Shown here piece by piece: positions 15,801 through 22,272 of a stretch of DNA of 22,272 nt. Each line of letters opens with the position of its first letter. Positions within the stretch are counted from its first letter, which is position 1. Origin of the DNA: DASRBO01 sp035653595 (GTDB lineage Bacteria; Actinomycetota; Acidimicrobiia; Acidimicrobiales; JAJPHE01); assembly GCA_035653595.1 (NCBI GenBank), contig DASRBO010000170.1, positions 1-22,272 of the forward strand, given 5' to 3'. Below the pieces are notes generated by a model. It did not search any database and was not told the origin of the DNA. It saw nothing but the letters and a program-made list of their open reading frames with translations. The translations under genes were made by a program, and so were the position numbers.

Positions 15801-16901
15801 GTGGCCGTTCAGTTCGAGGATCTGGATCTGGCCGCTGGCGCGTCCCCGGCCGAGCGGTGGGACAGGGGAGAAGAGGCCGCCTTCCAGGAGGCCTACGAGC
15901 GCTACCACGATCGGATCTTCCGCTTCTGTCGCTACCGGCTGGGAGACGCCCACGAGGCCGAGGACGTGACCCAGGAGGCCTTCGCCCGGGCGTGGAAGAA
16001 CCCCACCGTCCTGCTCGACCCCGGCCGGGTCTATCCCTGGCTGAGGGTGGTGGCCGCCAACCTCTGCACCGATCACCATCGTCGGCGGGGCCGGTGCCAG
16101 CCCAAACCGGAGATCGACTCGGGCACCGAGGACCGCACCGAGGCGGAAGTCATCGGGGCTCACCAGGCCGAGCTCGTCCGCACGGCCATGGCCCGGCTCA
16201 CCGATCGCCACCGCATCGCCCTCGAGCAGCGGGAGGATGCCGGCTGGACCTATGAGCAGATGGCCGCCCATTCGGGGACGACCATCGCCTCGGTCGAGTC
16301 CCTCCTGTGGCGTGCCCGCCAGGCTCTCAAGCGGGAGTTCGTGGCAATAGCTGGACAGGACGGGTACCTGGCCGGACTGCCGGTCATCGGCTTCTTCGTC
16401 CGGCGGTTCCATCAGGTCAAGGCCAAGGCTCGGGCCTGGCTGGCCAACTCGGGCGCGATCCCGCAGCTGAGTGCAGGCAACGCCATGCTCTCGACCTTCG
16501 TGGGCTCGGCGGCGGCCGCCTGTGTCGCCGGAATGATGTCCCTGGTCGGGCCCACCACGGCCCCACCGGCGACCCATCTGACGGGGGTCCCTTCCGGCGC
16601 CACCGGCGCTGCCACTTCCACCGGCTCGTCGGTCCCGGCGCGCCCGGCGGCTCAGGGCGGGCCCAGTTCGGCGCCGGCGTCGCCGGGGTGGTTCCGGTCC
16701 CGGGGCTACTCCCAGCCGGTCAGCGTCGGATACAACCAGCAGGACGCCCGGTCGATGCCTGTCAGCGTCGGGGTCGGCTCGGGCGCCAACGGCGACGCCA
16801 TCGGGGTGGACCCGACCGCCCCCGTCTCGTGGGCCAGAGCAGTGGTGAAGAACCGGGTCCTCAATGCGCTGAACACGACCACTTTTGGGGGACACAAGTG
16901 A
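15801..16901 (+). CDS. ECF-type sigma factor with C-terminal membrane segment and tail (366 aa)
   Basis: Directs RNA polymerase to a specific promoter set. Sigma region 2 spans about 28-98: YERYHDRIFRFCRYRLGD, then the core-binding DVTQEAFARAW, then WLRVVAANLCTDHHRRR for -10 contact. Sigma region 4 spans about 127-182, with a helix-turn-helix around TYEQMAAHSGTTIASVESLL. Ordinary ECF factors end near here (about 180-200 aa). This one continues with a basic stretch RRFHQVKAKARAW (201-213), a hydrophobic segment at about 227-249 (AMLSTFVGSAAAACVAGMM) and a Pro/Ser/Thr/Gly-rich tail of about 115 residues containing two PVSVG phrases. By the positive-inside rule the tail would be outside, tethering the factor to the membrane. 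GTG at 15801 is preceded by AGGAGGTGA. Its stop overlaps the next gene start. No separate anti-sigma gene is adjacent, so the extension may play that role in cis. Confidence 0.88.
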   Translation: MAVQFEDLDLAAGASPAERWDRGEEAAFQEAYERYHDRIFRFCRYRLGDAHEAEDVTQEAFARAWKNPTVLLDPGRVYPWLRVVAANLCTDHHRRRGRCQPKPEIDSGTEDRTEAEVIGAHQAELVRTAMARLTDRHRIALEQREDAGWTYEQMAAHSGTTIASVESLLWRARQALKREFVAIAGQDGYLAGLPVIGFFVRRFHQVKAKARAWLANSGAIPQLSAGNAMLSTFVGSAAAACVAGMMSLVGPTTAPPATHLTGVPSGATGAATSTGSSVPARPAAQGGPSSAPASPGWFRSRGYSQPVSVGYNQQDARSMPVSVGVGSGANGDAIGVDPTAPVSWARAVVKNRVLNALNTTTFGGHK

Positions 16902-17101
16902 GGAACAGCAGACTCATCCGCCGAGTGGCTCTGACAGTGGCGCTGGTCGCCGGTCCCACCGGCTCGGTTCTGGCCGTGGCGGCCAGCTCGGCACCGACCC
17001 CGGCCCCGGTGGCCAAGAAGTGGGCTTGCGCCGAGGTGGGTCAGGTGAAGTTCGGGGCCTGCCTGCAGGATCCGACCCCGGACGCACTGCCTACCTCGTA
17101 G
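16898..17101 (+). CDS. Small secreted Cys-pair peptide, translationally coupled to the sigma factor (67 aa)
   Basis: Not assigned to any family. The GTG start overlaps the sigma factor TGA in a 4-base GTGA, and GGGGGA lies about 8 nt upstream, so the two are translationally coupled. The N-terminus has RNSRLIRR followed by a hydrophobic stretch (VALTVALVAGPTGSVLAVA) and an AxSSA-type cleavage zone near residue 32, a Sec signal peptide. The mature peptide would be only about 35 residues: a Pro/Ala/Lys segment, then WACAEVGQVKFGACLQDP with two cysteines 11 residues apart. That size and layout suit an extracellular signal, a redox sensor or a partner of the sigma factor tail. All of these roles are inference. 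A non-coding explanation is possible, but the coupling, the ribosome binding site and the clean signal peptide argue against it. Confidence 0.65.
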   Translation: MRNSRLIRRVALTVALVAGPTGSVLAVAASSAPTPAPVAKKWACAEVGQVKFGACLQDPTPDALPTS

Positions 17102-17164
17102 CCCCCCCCGATCGCCGCCCGCGTCCGGGCGACGAGCCAGACACCGGACTTGCGCCGATTCCAA

Positions 17165-18748
17165 ATGTCGAGAACCTCCACCGAGGTGTTGGGAGTCGAT
17201 GACGGTGACATCCCCGCGGCGCTTCCGGAGGTGAGCCTCGCGGGTGCCAATGACGGCGCCCCCGGCCCCGGCGCCGAGGCCATGGGCGAGCTGACCACAT
17301 CGGGGTCGCTTCTCACCCGCCGGGTCGTGCACTCCACCGGGGCTCTGCTGATCCGCTCGGCCTGGGAGCGGGTCACCGCCCTAGGCGTCGTCCTGGTCGT
17401 CGCCCGCCTGATCCTGCCCCGCCAGTTCGGGGAGGCCAGCCTGGCGCTGTCCACGGTGGCCTTCGCCACCATCATCGTCGACGCCGGCATAACGACCGCA
17501 CTGGTCCGGCGGCGGGACAACCCCACCCCGGCCGATTTCGCCGCCGCCCGCCGGGTCCAGTTCGCTCTGGCGGTGGGCGTCCTGGCCCTGGCCGCCGTCG
17601 CCTTTGTCTTCAACCACAGCTTCGGGAGCCTGGTGTTCATCGACGCCCTGCAGCTCCTCACCGATCCGTTCGTGCTCGAGAAGAAGGTGCGACTGGAGCG
17701 GACGCTCGAGTTCAAGGGCCTGGCTACTGCCGACGGCGCAGGCATCCTGACCCGCTCGGGAGTCTCCCTACTGGTGGTTCTGGTGGATCGCGGGCCTCTC
17801 TGCCTGGTCCTCGGCGACCTCAGCGCGGCAATTGTCTATGCGGGAGTGGTGGTGTTCCTGCTCCGTCCCGCCGTGGCCGAGCACCAGGACGCTCGTCCCC
17901 GGCCCACGGCCAAAGGCCTACTGGGCGAAGGGCTTCCTTTCCAGCTGTTCGGCCTGATCAACAGCCTGAGGGACGCCAGCAGCTCGGCGCTGATCTCCGG
18001 CCTTGCCGGCCTCACCGCCCTGGGCCTGTTCCAGTTCGCCTACCGCATGGTCAGCCCCATGTGGCTCATCCTTGCCTCCCTGAACCAGCTGTCGGTGGCG
18101 GTCGGGATGCACCTTGCCCGGGGAGGCCGGGGGACGGCGGAGAGGACCAAGGACGGCTACCTGCTGGCCGGTCTGGCCACCGCCATGATGATGGCCACGG
18201 TGGCGGCATCGGCGCACTGGTTGGTACCTGCCCTGTTCGGAGCTCGCTGGTCCCAGTCGGTGCCCCTGATCCTGGCCATGGCCTTCGGAGTCGTCATAAA
18301 CGGACCGGCGATCGGCTTCGGTATCGGGTTGATCTTCGCCGCCGACCGGGGGCCGCGCTTCGGCACGGTCGCAGCCTTGGCCGCCGCTGTCGTATTCCTC
18401 CTGGGTCTGGTCGGCTTCCACGCCCTGGGCGGCCAGCGCAGCCTCTCGCTGGCCTGGGTGTCTTCGGCGGTGTTCGAGGCGGTGATAATCCTCTATGGCT
18501 GCCATCGATGTGTCGGCCTGAGGCTGCTCCGCCAGACCCTGATCCCGATACCGGTCTTCATAGTCGCCTACCTGGCCGGCTACGAGATCCCTTCCGGTGT
18601 GCACGGCCGGCTGGTCCCCATCTTGATGTCCGCCGGCGTCGCTGCCGCCGTGTCGATCGGATGCACCGCCGTCTTCGGTCTTCCCGCCGCCCGCCGGCTC
18701 TGGCGGGCAACCCGGGTCTCCAGGGCTACACCCGGCGGTAACTTGTAG
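17165..18748 (+). CDS. Wzx-type polysaccharide flippase / MOP-superfamily exporter (527 aa)
   Basis: Predicted to flip lipid-linked oligosaccharides or another amphiphile across the membrane. About 12-14 hydrophobic segments follow a hydrophilic N-terminal stretch of about 40 residues. The segment ERVTALGVVLVVARLILPRQ with FGEASLALSTVAF is typical of the first two helices in the WzxC/oligosaccharide flippase branch. A basic linker with LEKKVRLERTLEFKG also fits that branch. The start is uncertain: ATG 17165 is used here, TTG 17150 and ATG 17282 (which would drop the Gly/Ala/Pro-rich leader) are alternatives, and none has a convincing ribosome binding site. It lies 63 bp after the small secreted peptide gene and only about 7 bp before the acyltransferase-like gene, and it is followed by two glycosyltransferases. 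It is therefore the export step of a glycan locus. Teichoic acid or exopolysaccharide flippase cannot be told apart. Confidence 0.85.
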   Translation: MSRTSTEVLGVDDGDIPAALPEVSLAGANDGAPGPGAEAMGELTTSGSLLTRRVVHSTGALLIRSAWERVTALGVVLVVARLILPRQFGEASLALSTVAFATIIVDAGITTALVRRRDNPTPADFAAARRVQFALAVGVLALAAVAFVFNHSFGSLVFIDALQLLTDPFVLEKKVRLERTLEFKGLATADGAGILTRSGVSLLVVLVDRGPLCLVLGDLSAAIVYAGVVVFLLRPAVAEHQDARPRPTAKGLLGEGLPFQLFGLINSLRDASSSALISGLAGLTALGLFQFAYRMVSPMWLILASLNQLSVAVGMHLARGGRGTAERTKDGYLLAGLATAMMMATVAASAHWLVPALFGARWSQSVPLILAMAFGVVINGPAIGFGIGLIFAADRGPRFGTVAALAAAVVFLLGLVGFHALGGQRSLSLAWVSSAVFEAVIILYGCHRCVGLRLLRQTLIPIPVFIVAYLAGYEIPSGVHGRLVPILMSAGVAAAVSIGCTAVFGLPAARRLWRATRVSRATPGGNL

Positions 18749-18755
18749 GTCGGTG

Positions 18756-19655
18756 ATGGCTTCCACCGCCGCCCGGGCGATTGCCGGAGTACGGACCAAT
18801 GCGGTGTTGCACGAGGTGCTGCCGCGATCGGTGGCTCTGGGCTGGATCAGGCGCAAGGCGGACCTGGCCTGGAGGGACCCCAAGGTGCGCTTCCAGGCCG
18901 AGGTTCAGATGAAATTCGCCGTCGGGCGTACGCAGCGGGCGGCAGAGGCCGCGAGCCTGGCTCGTGACTACGTGTACGAGTCCTACAAGTACGGCGAGAC
19001 ATTGTTCCGGGCCCGCGAGATCTGTCGGTTCGAGGTCGACAACTTCGAGCTGATAGCGGACCTGCAGAGAAGGGGTCGCCCCATCATCCTGAGCGTCCTG
19101 CACCATGGCCAGTACATGGGCGCTATGGCATCGGTGGCTCGTCGGGGACTGAGCTTCGTGGTCCCCGCCAACCCGGTGGTGGTAGAGGGCGATGAACCGG
19201 GCCCCCGAGCGCACCGGAGAGCAGCAGACAGCGGCGGCTTCCGGATGATCCCTGCCGCCGGGTCCTACCGAATCTTGAGCGAAGTCCTCGCCGCCGGCGG
19301 TGCGGTCGGCATCCTCTGCGATATCGCCGGCACCGGGACGGTCAGATACCTCGGCTGGAGCGTCGGATGCGCGGTCGGAACCTGGAAGCTGTCCTTCGAG
19401 TACTCGGCCCCGGTGGTGATACTCAGCTCGGTACGCCAAGGGGACTGGCAGCGAGTGAGGATCGCCCAGGTGGTCGACCCACGGGACTTCGTCACCGGCC
19501 CGGAGCTGCTGCAGGCGGTATTCGACGCTCATGAGCCTGCCGTGCTGGCGTGGCCAGAGGCCCTTCGTCAGCCGGTGCAGCTGTTCAACTTCTCGAACGA
19601 GGACTCACTCGAGCTCGGGCTCGAAGACCCCTTGATGAGCCCGATGGTGGTGTGA
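18756..19655 (+). CDS. LpxL/HtrB-like acyltransferase homologue, catalytic acid not visible (299 aa)
   Basis: Resembles the bacterial lipid A/phosphatidylinositol-mannoside acyltransferase group, which transfers acyl chains to glycolipids at the inner face of the membrane. Matching features are an N-terminal amphipathic region, PIILSVLHHGQYMGAM (108-123, His116-His117) where the HX4D/E motif lies, FVVPANP after it, then GILCDIAGTGTVRYLG and WKLSFEYSAPVVIL near the C-terminus. The acidic residue expected five positions after the His is Met or Gly here, so classical catalysis may be lost or altered. ATG 18756 has AGG six bases upstream; a GTG at 18753 adds one residue. It is tightly packed between the flippase and the GT4 gene (15 bp), so it probably acts on the same glycan or its lipid carrier. 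A non-catalytic or differently reacting homologue is the main alternative. Confidence 0.65.
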   Translation: MASTAARAIAGVRTNAVLHEVLPRSVALGWIRRKADLAWRDPKVRFQAEVQMKFAVGRTQRAAEAASLARDYVYESYKYGETLFRAREICRFEVDNFELIADLQRRGRPIILSVLHHGQYMGAMASVARRGLSFVVPANPVVVEGDEPGPRAHRRAADSGGFRMIPAAGSYRILSEVLAAGGAVGILCDIAGTGTVRYLGWSVGCAVGTWKLSFEYSAPVVILSSVRQGDWQRVRIAQVVDPRDFVTGPELLQAVFDAHEPAVLAWPEALRQPVQLFNFSNEDSLELGLEDPLMSPMVV

Positions 19656-19670
19656 GACCGTCCTGCTGCC

Positions 19671-20819
19671 ATGCCTGAGCCCGACCCGATGGTCGTCGGC
19701 CTGGTCAACGAGAACCTGAGCGGCCATGCTGCGTTCCACTCGAGGCTGGTGGCGGGCCTCAGCGAGCTCGGGGACCTGCAGCTGGAGACGGTCGACGTTC
19801 CCGAGCGCGGCCTGTTGCGCCGGGCCCTGACCAGTCCCCTGCCCCTCCCCGAAGGCTGGGACTTCGACGCGCCTCTGTTCCGCAACCAGGTGGGCCAGAG
19901 TCTGGTGGTGAGGACCGCTGTCCGCCGTCTGGTGGAGGGATGCGACGTCCTGCACCTGTACACCCAGAATGCCTGCCCGCTGGCACTGCGTCATCTCCGA
20001 CACAAGCCCTACGTCGTCACAGTCGACGCCACCTGCTCACAGGCCGCGGAGAAGTTCCCGTTTCGCTACCCGGGGAGGGGCGCCGCCGTGGGCGACACCT
20101 TGAGCTCCTGGGTGGAGGGCCGCCTCCTTCGTGGCGCGGCGGCAGTGGTCGCCCAATCGGAGTGGGCCCGGACCGCCCTGGTCGAGGTGGTGGGGATCGA
20201 CCCGGGCCGGGTCCACTGCATCCGCATCGGCGCCCTCTCACCCTGGCCCCGCTCCAGCCGCCCTCCTCGGCGCCCCCGGGTGGTCTTCGTCGGGGCCAGC
20301 ATGAGGCGGAAGGGCGGATGGGAGCTGCTCCGCCTGCTGGACGACAAGATCGGGGACACGGTGGAGGTGGTGCTGGTCACCCGCCAACGGGTTCCTCGCC
20401 GTCCGGGGCTGGAGGTCCGCAACGATGTCCGACCGGGCGACGGCCAGATCCGCCAGATCCTCGAGGGCGCCGACATCTTCGCTCTGCCCACCGACATGGA
20501 CATGAGCCCCAATGCCGTCCTGGAAGCCATGGCGGCCGGGCTGCCGGTGGTCACCTACCGGTGCGGCGGTATTCCGGAGATGGTGGACCACGGCGTCAGC
20601 GGCTACGTCGTCGACCTGCACGACGAGCGGGCGTTCCGCGACGCGGTGATCCAATTGGCCGACGCCCCGGAGCGCCGTCATGCCTTCGGCGAGGCGGGAA
20701 GGCAGATACTTGCCTCACGGTTCGACCCCGGGGCTGCCTCGGCCGCCCTGAGGGATGTTCTGCACCGTGCCCGTGCGCAAGGCGACCACCAGCTCGGCGC
20801 CGTCGGGCCCGGGCGGTGA
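19671..20819 (+). CDS. GT4-family glycosyltransferase (382 aa)
   Basis: A retaining GT-B glycosyltransferase that would add a sugar from a nucleotide donor to a growing glycan or glycolipid. The N-terminal half shows VVGLVNENLSGHAAFHSRL, an opening strand with a Gly-rich acceptor loop. The C-terminal half has RVVFVGASMRRKGGWELL (203-220), then GADIFALPTDMDMSP and AVLEAMAAGLPVVTYRCGG, the donor-binding motif of the family. In the usual E-x7-E pair the first Glu is Asp277 and the second is Glu285, a conservative change. GIPEMVDHGVSGYVV completes the family signature. No membrane segments are seen, so it is cytoplasmic or peripheral. ATG 19671 is 15 bp after the acyltransferase homologue stop, and the GT14 gene begins 4 bp after its own stop. 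Donor and acceptor are not predictable. Confidence 0.9.
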   Translation: MPEPDPMVVGLVNENLSGHAAFHSRLVAGLSELGDLQLETVDVPERGLLRRALTSPLPLPEGWDFDAPLFRNQVGQSLVVRTAVRRLVEGCDVLHLYTQNACPLALRHLRHKPYVVTVDATCSQAAEKFPFRYPGRGAAVGDTLSSWVEGRLLRGAAAVVAQSEWARTALVEVVGIDPGRVHCIRIGALSPWPRSSRPPRRPRVVFVGASMRRKGGWELLRLLDDKIGDTVEVVLVTRQRVPRRPGLEVRNDVRPGDGQIRQILEGADIFALPTDMDMSPNAVLEAMAAGLPVVTYRCGGIPEMVDHGVSGYVVDLHDERAFRDAVIQLADAPERRHAFGEAGRQILASRFDPGAASAALRDVLHRARAQGDHQLGAVGPGR

Positions 20820-20823
20820 CGGC

Positions 20824-21726
20824 ATGGGACTGTGCTACGTCATCCTGGCCCACACCGCTCCCGAACAAGTGGGCCGGCTCGCCGCTCGCCTGGGTGGGCC
20901 GGGCGCCTCGGTCATCGTCCATGTTGACCGCAGGGTCGACGAGGAGCCGTTCCGCCGCGCCTGCCGGACCGTCGGCGTGGACCAGGTGGTCTTCAGCGAG
21001 CGTCGGTCGGCGTCGGGGTGGGGCCGCTACGGGCTGGTGGATGCGGCCGTGAACGCAGTGGAGTTCGCTCTAGACAACCTCGCCTTCTCCCACGTGCTGC
21101 TTCTAAGTGGCCAGGACTATCCCATCACGACCCCCGAAGCTCGAGATGCCTTCTTCGCCGCCGCCGGGGACAGGTCGTATCTCTCGTGGTCGGCCGGGGA
21201 CTCCGGGCCTCCCCCCGACCGTTCCCGCAACGAGCGGTGGTACTGGAACGGCGACCTTCACCGCCTCCGCACCCGCTACTACTGGATCGGAGAGCTCTCC
21301 GTTCCCGTACCGAGCCGCTGGCTTCCCTTCTTCCCGCCCGCCCGGGTGCCTCGGGGGCTGCGCCCCTACCAGGGCTCGCAGTGGTGGAACCTGCACCACG
21401 ACGCCGCCGCCTACTGCATCGAGCACCTGAGGCGCAACCCGCGCCTGGTGCGCTACTTCCGGCGCACCCTGATCCCCGACGAGTTCGTCTTCCCGATGAT
21501 CCTGCTCAACTCCCCGCTGGCCGATCGGGTGGTGAACGAGGACCTGCGCTTCATGACCTGGGAGGTCGACCACCCCAAGCTGCTCGGGCCATCGGATCTT
21601 GACAGAGTCCTTGCCCCTTCGGTCAAGCTCTTCGCTCGCAAGTTCGACGAGAGCAGGACCCCGGGGGTGCTGGACCTGATCGACGACCACCTTGCCGGCA
21701 GGCCGAACCACGCCTCCAGGGGCTGA
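20824..21726 (+). CDS. GT14 core-2/I-branching-type glycosyltransferase (300 aa)
   Basis: Homologue of the core-2/I-branching beta-1,6-N-acetylglucosaminyltransferase family, whose bacterial members are often in capsule or exopolysaccharide loci and may transfer xylose or GlcNAc. Signs are YVILAHTAPEQVGRL at the start, VHVD at 32-35, SHVLLLSGQDYPI (89-101), GSQWWNL (184-190) and IPDEFVFPMIL (217-227); the acidic DE is in the usual catalytic-loop position. Bacterial members are commonly about 300 aa, so this is full length. I chose ATG 20824; an upstream ATG at 20755 overlaps the GT4 gene and its product starts with a low-complexity stretch. Four bases separate it from the GT4 stop, which indicates co-translation. 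It is the last plus-strand gene of the cluster and converges on the minus-strand gene at the right edge. Confidence 0.9.
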   Translation: MGLCYVILAHTAPEQVGRLAARLGGPGASVIVHVDRRVDEEPFRRACRTVGVDQVVFSERRSASGWGRYGLVDAAVNAVEFALDNLAFSHVLLLSGQDYPITTPEARDAFFAAAGDRSYLSWSAGDSGPPPDRSRNERWYWNGDLHRLRTRYYWIGELSVPVPSRWLPFFPPARVPRGLRPYQGSQWWNLHHDAAAYCIEHLRRNPRLVRYFRRTLIPDEFVFPMILLNSPLADRVVNEDLRFMTWEVDHPKLLGPSDLDRVLAPSVKLFARKFDESRTPGVLDLIDDHLAGRPNHASRG

Positions 21727-21738
21727 GGAGCCGTGTAG

Positions 21739-21778
21739 CCAGGCCGACCTGGGGTGCCGGCGGGCCGCCTGCAGCGGC
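21739..21778. terminator. Candidate bidirectional hairpins between convergent genes
   Basis: Two short stems lie in the 59-bp convergent gap: CCAGG-CCGA-CCTGG (21739-21752) and GCCGC-CTGCA-GCGGC (21764-21778). Each has 5 bp and no U-tract. The position between converging stops is the main support. Confidence 0.3.
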
Positions 21779-21785
21779 GCTGGGG

Positions 21786-22272
21786 TCAGGCGGTGCTGCG
21801 GGTCCGCGGCGGCCGCAGCGAGCCGGCAATCTCTCCGAAGTTGCGCATGACGGCGCGGTGCTGTCCCCGCCAGTCGTAGCCGTGGATGCCGAGAGCGAGT
21901 CGGCGCTTGAGGTCGGTCGGCAGGCGGGGGCTGACGGCCCGAATGGCCGCCGAGGCCACCGAGTCGACCGGGCCGAGCTTCGAGTGGCGCCGCTCATAGC
22001 CGAACTCGGCCATCAGATCACTGGTGAGCGACTCCACCTGCCACTGCTGGAGGGATGTCAGCTGGCGGTCCCGTGGCGACCCGGCGCCGAAGCCTTCCGG
22101 CTCGAGGATCGGCCGGTCGCCCAGGCGGCCGAGTACCTCCGGCGACAGGGCGATCCGCTCGGTGGCGTCGCTGCACACCGGGCTGGCGGTGGCCCGCTCG
22201 AGGTGCTCGGCGGCAGCGGCATCGACCTCCAGTCCCATCGCGGCGAACAGGCGCAGGAGGTTGGTCGTGGGG
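21786..22272 (-). CDS. Sulfotransferase-like protein, C-terminal part (truncated by window edge)
   Basis: The open frame runs off the right end, and 161 residues are visible. An internal ATG at 22238 is unlikely to be the start, because the preceding codons read PTTNLLRLFAA, a smooth continuation of protein sequence. The visible part has a stretch of about 60 residues with RIALSPEVLGRL and then LTSLQQWQVESLTSDLMAEFGYERR, which recalls the C-terminal end of PAPS-dependent sulfotransferases, where a Trp-rich start, a long helix and an 'ELGY' ending are usual. The PAPS-binding N-terminus lies outside, so the family call is provisional. It is convergent with the GT14 gene, so it is not in its operon, but it may belong to the same surface-glycan locus. 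Unknown conserved protein is the alternative. Confidence 0.5.
   Translation of the reverse strand, partial: PTTNLLRLFAAMGLEVDAAAAEHLERATASPVCSDATERIALSPEVLGRLGDRPILEPEGFGAGSPRDRQLTSLQQWQVESLTSDLMAEFGYERRHSKLGPVDSVASAAIRAVSPRLPTDLKRRLALGIHGYDWRGQHRAVMRNFGEIAGSLRPPRTRSTA

Noticed and set aside
17282..18748. Shorter flippase starting at ATG 17282
   Set aside because: Kept only as an alternative start; neither it nor ATG 17165 has a convincing ribosome binding site, and 17165 leaves a smaller intergenic gap.

Overview
The window is about 70% GC. Its genes are densely packed, with GTG starts and GC-rich third codon positions, which points to a high-GC actinobacterium. The gene mix (a soluble P450, a GMC oxidase, a large GGDEF-EAL protein, a fused ABC exporter, and a sulfatase paired with PhyH) would fit a soil or aquatic Acidimicrobiia-like lineage. 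That placement is inference, because no rRNA or other phylogenetic marker is present. No tRNA, rRNA, CRISPR array, insertion sequence or integrase was seen, and no gap between genes exceeds about 180 bp.

Left part (1-5084): an uncharacterised 175-aa gene, then a three-gene minus-strand operon transcribed right to left: GMC oxidoreductase, monoacylglycerol-lipase-like hydrolase, cytochrome P450. The set looks like an oxidative degradation or tailoring module for a lipophilic alcohol or ester. A short AT-rich imperfect palindrome sits just upstream of the GMC gene.

Middle part (5085-15625): a membrane-anchored PAS-GGDEF-EAL protein with apparently intact synthase, product-inhibition and phosphodiesterase residues. 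Next are two minus-strand genes for exported proteins of unknown function (one Sec-type, one lipoprotein) separated by a small tandem repeat. A divergent promoter region leads into a single-chain ABC exporter with one fully degenerate and one fully consensus ATP site. It is followed by a compact PhyH dioxygenase and sulfatase pair. The regions upstream of the exporter and of the PhyH gene share a short box, which suggests common control.

Right part (15626-22272): an ECF-type sigma factor carrying a C-terminal membrane segment and a low-complexity tail. Its stop codon overlaps the start of a 67-aa secreted peptide gene. Downstream on the same strand lie a Wzx-type flippase, a divergent LpxL-like acyltransferase homologue, a GT4 glycosyltransferase and a GT14 (core-2/I-branching) glycosyltransferase. 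A convergent, edge-truncated gene resembles the C-terminus of a sulfotransferase. Together these look like a surface glycan or glycolipid assembly locus headed by its own putative membrane-tethered sigma factor and a secreted mini-protein. This is the part of the window most likely to hold something undescribed.
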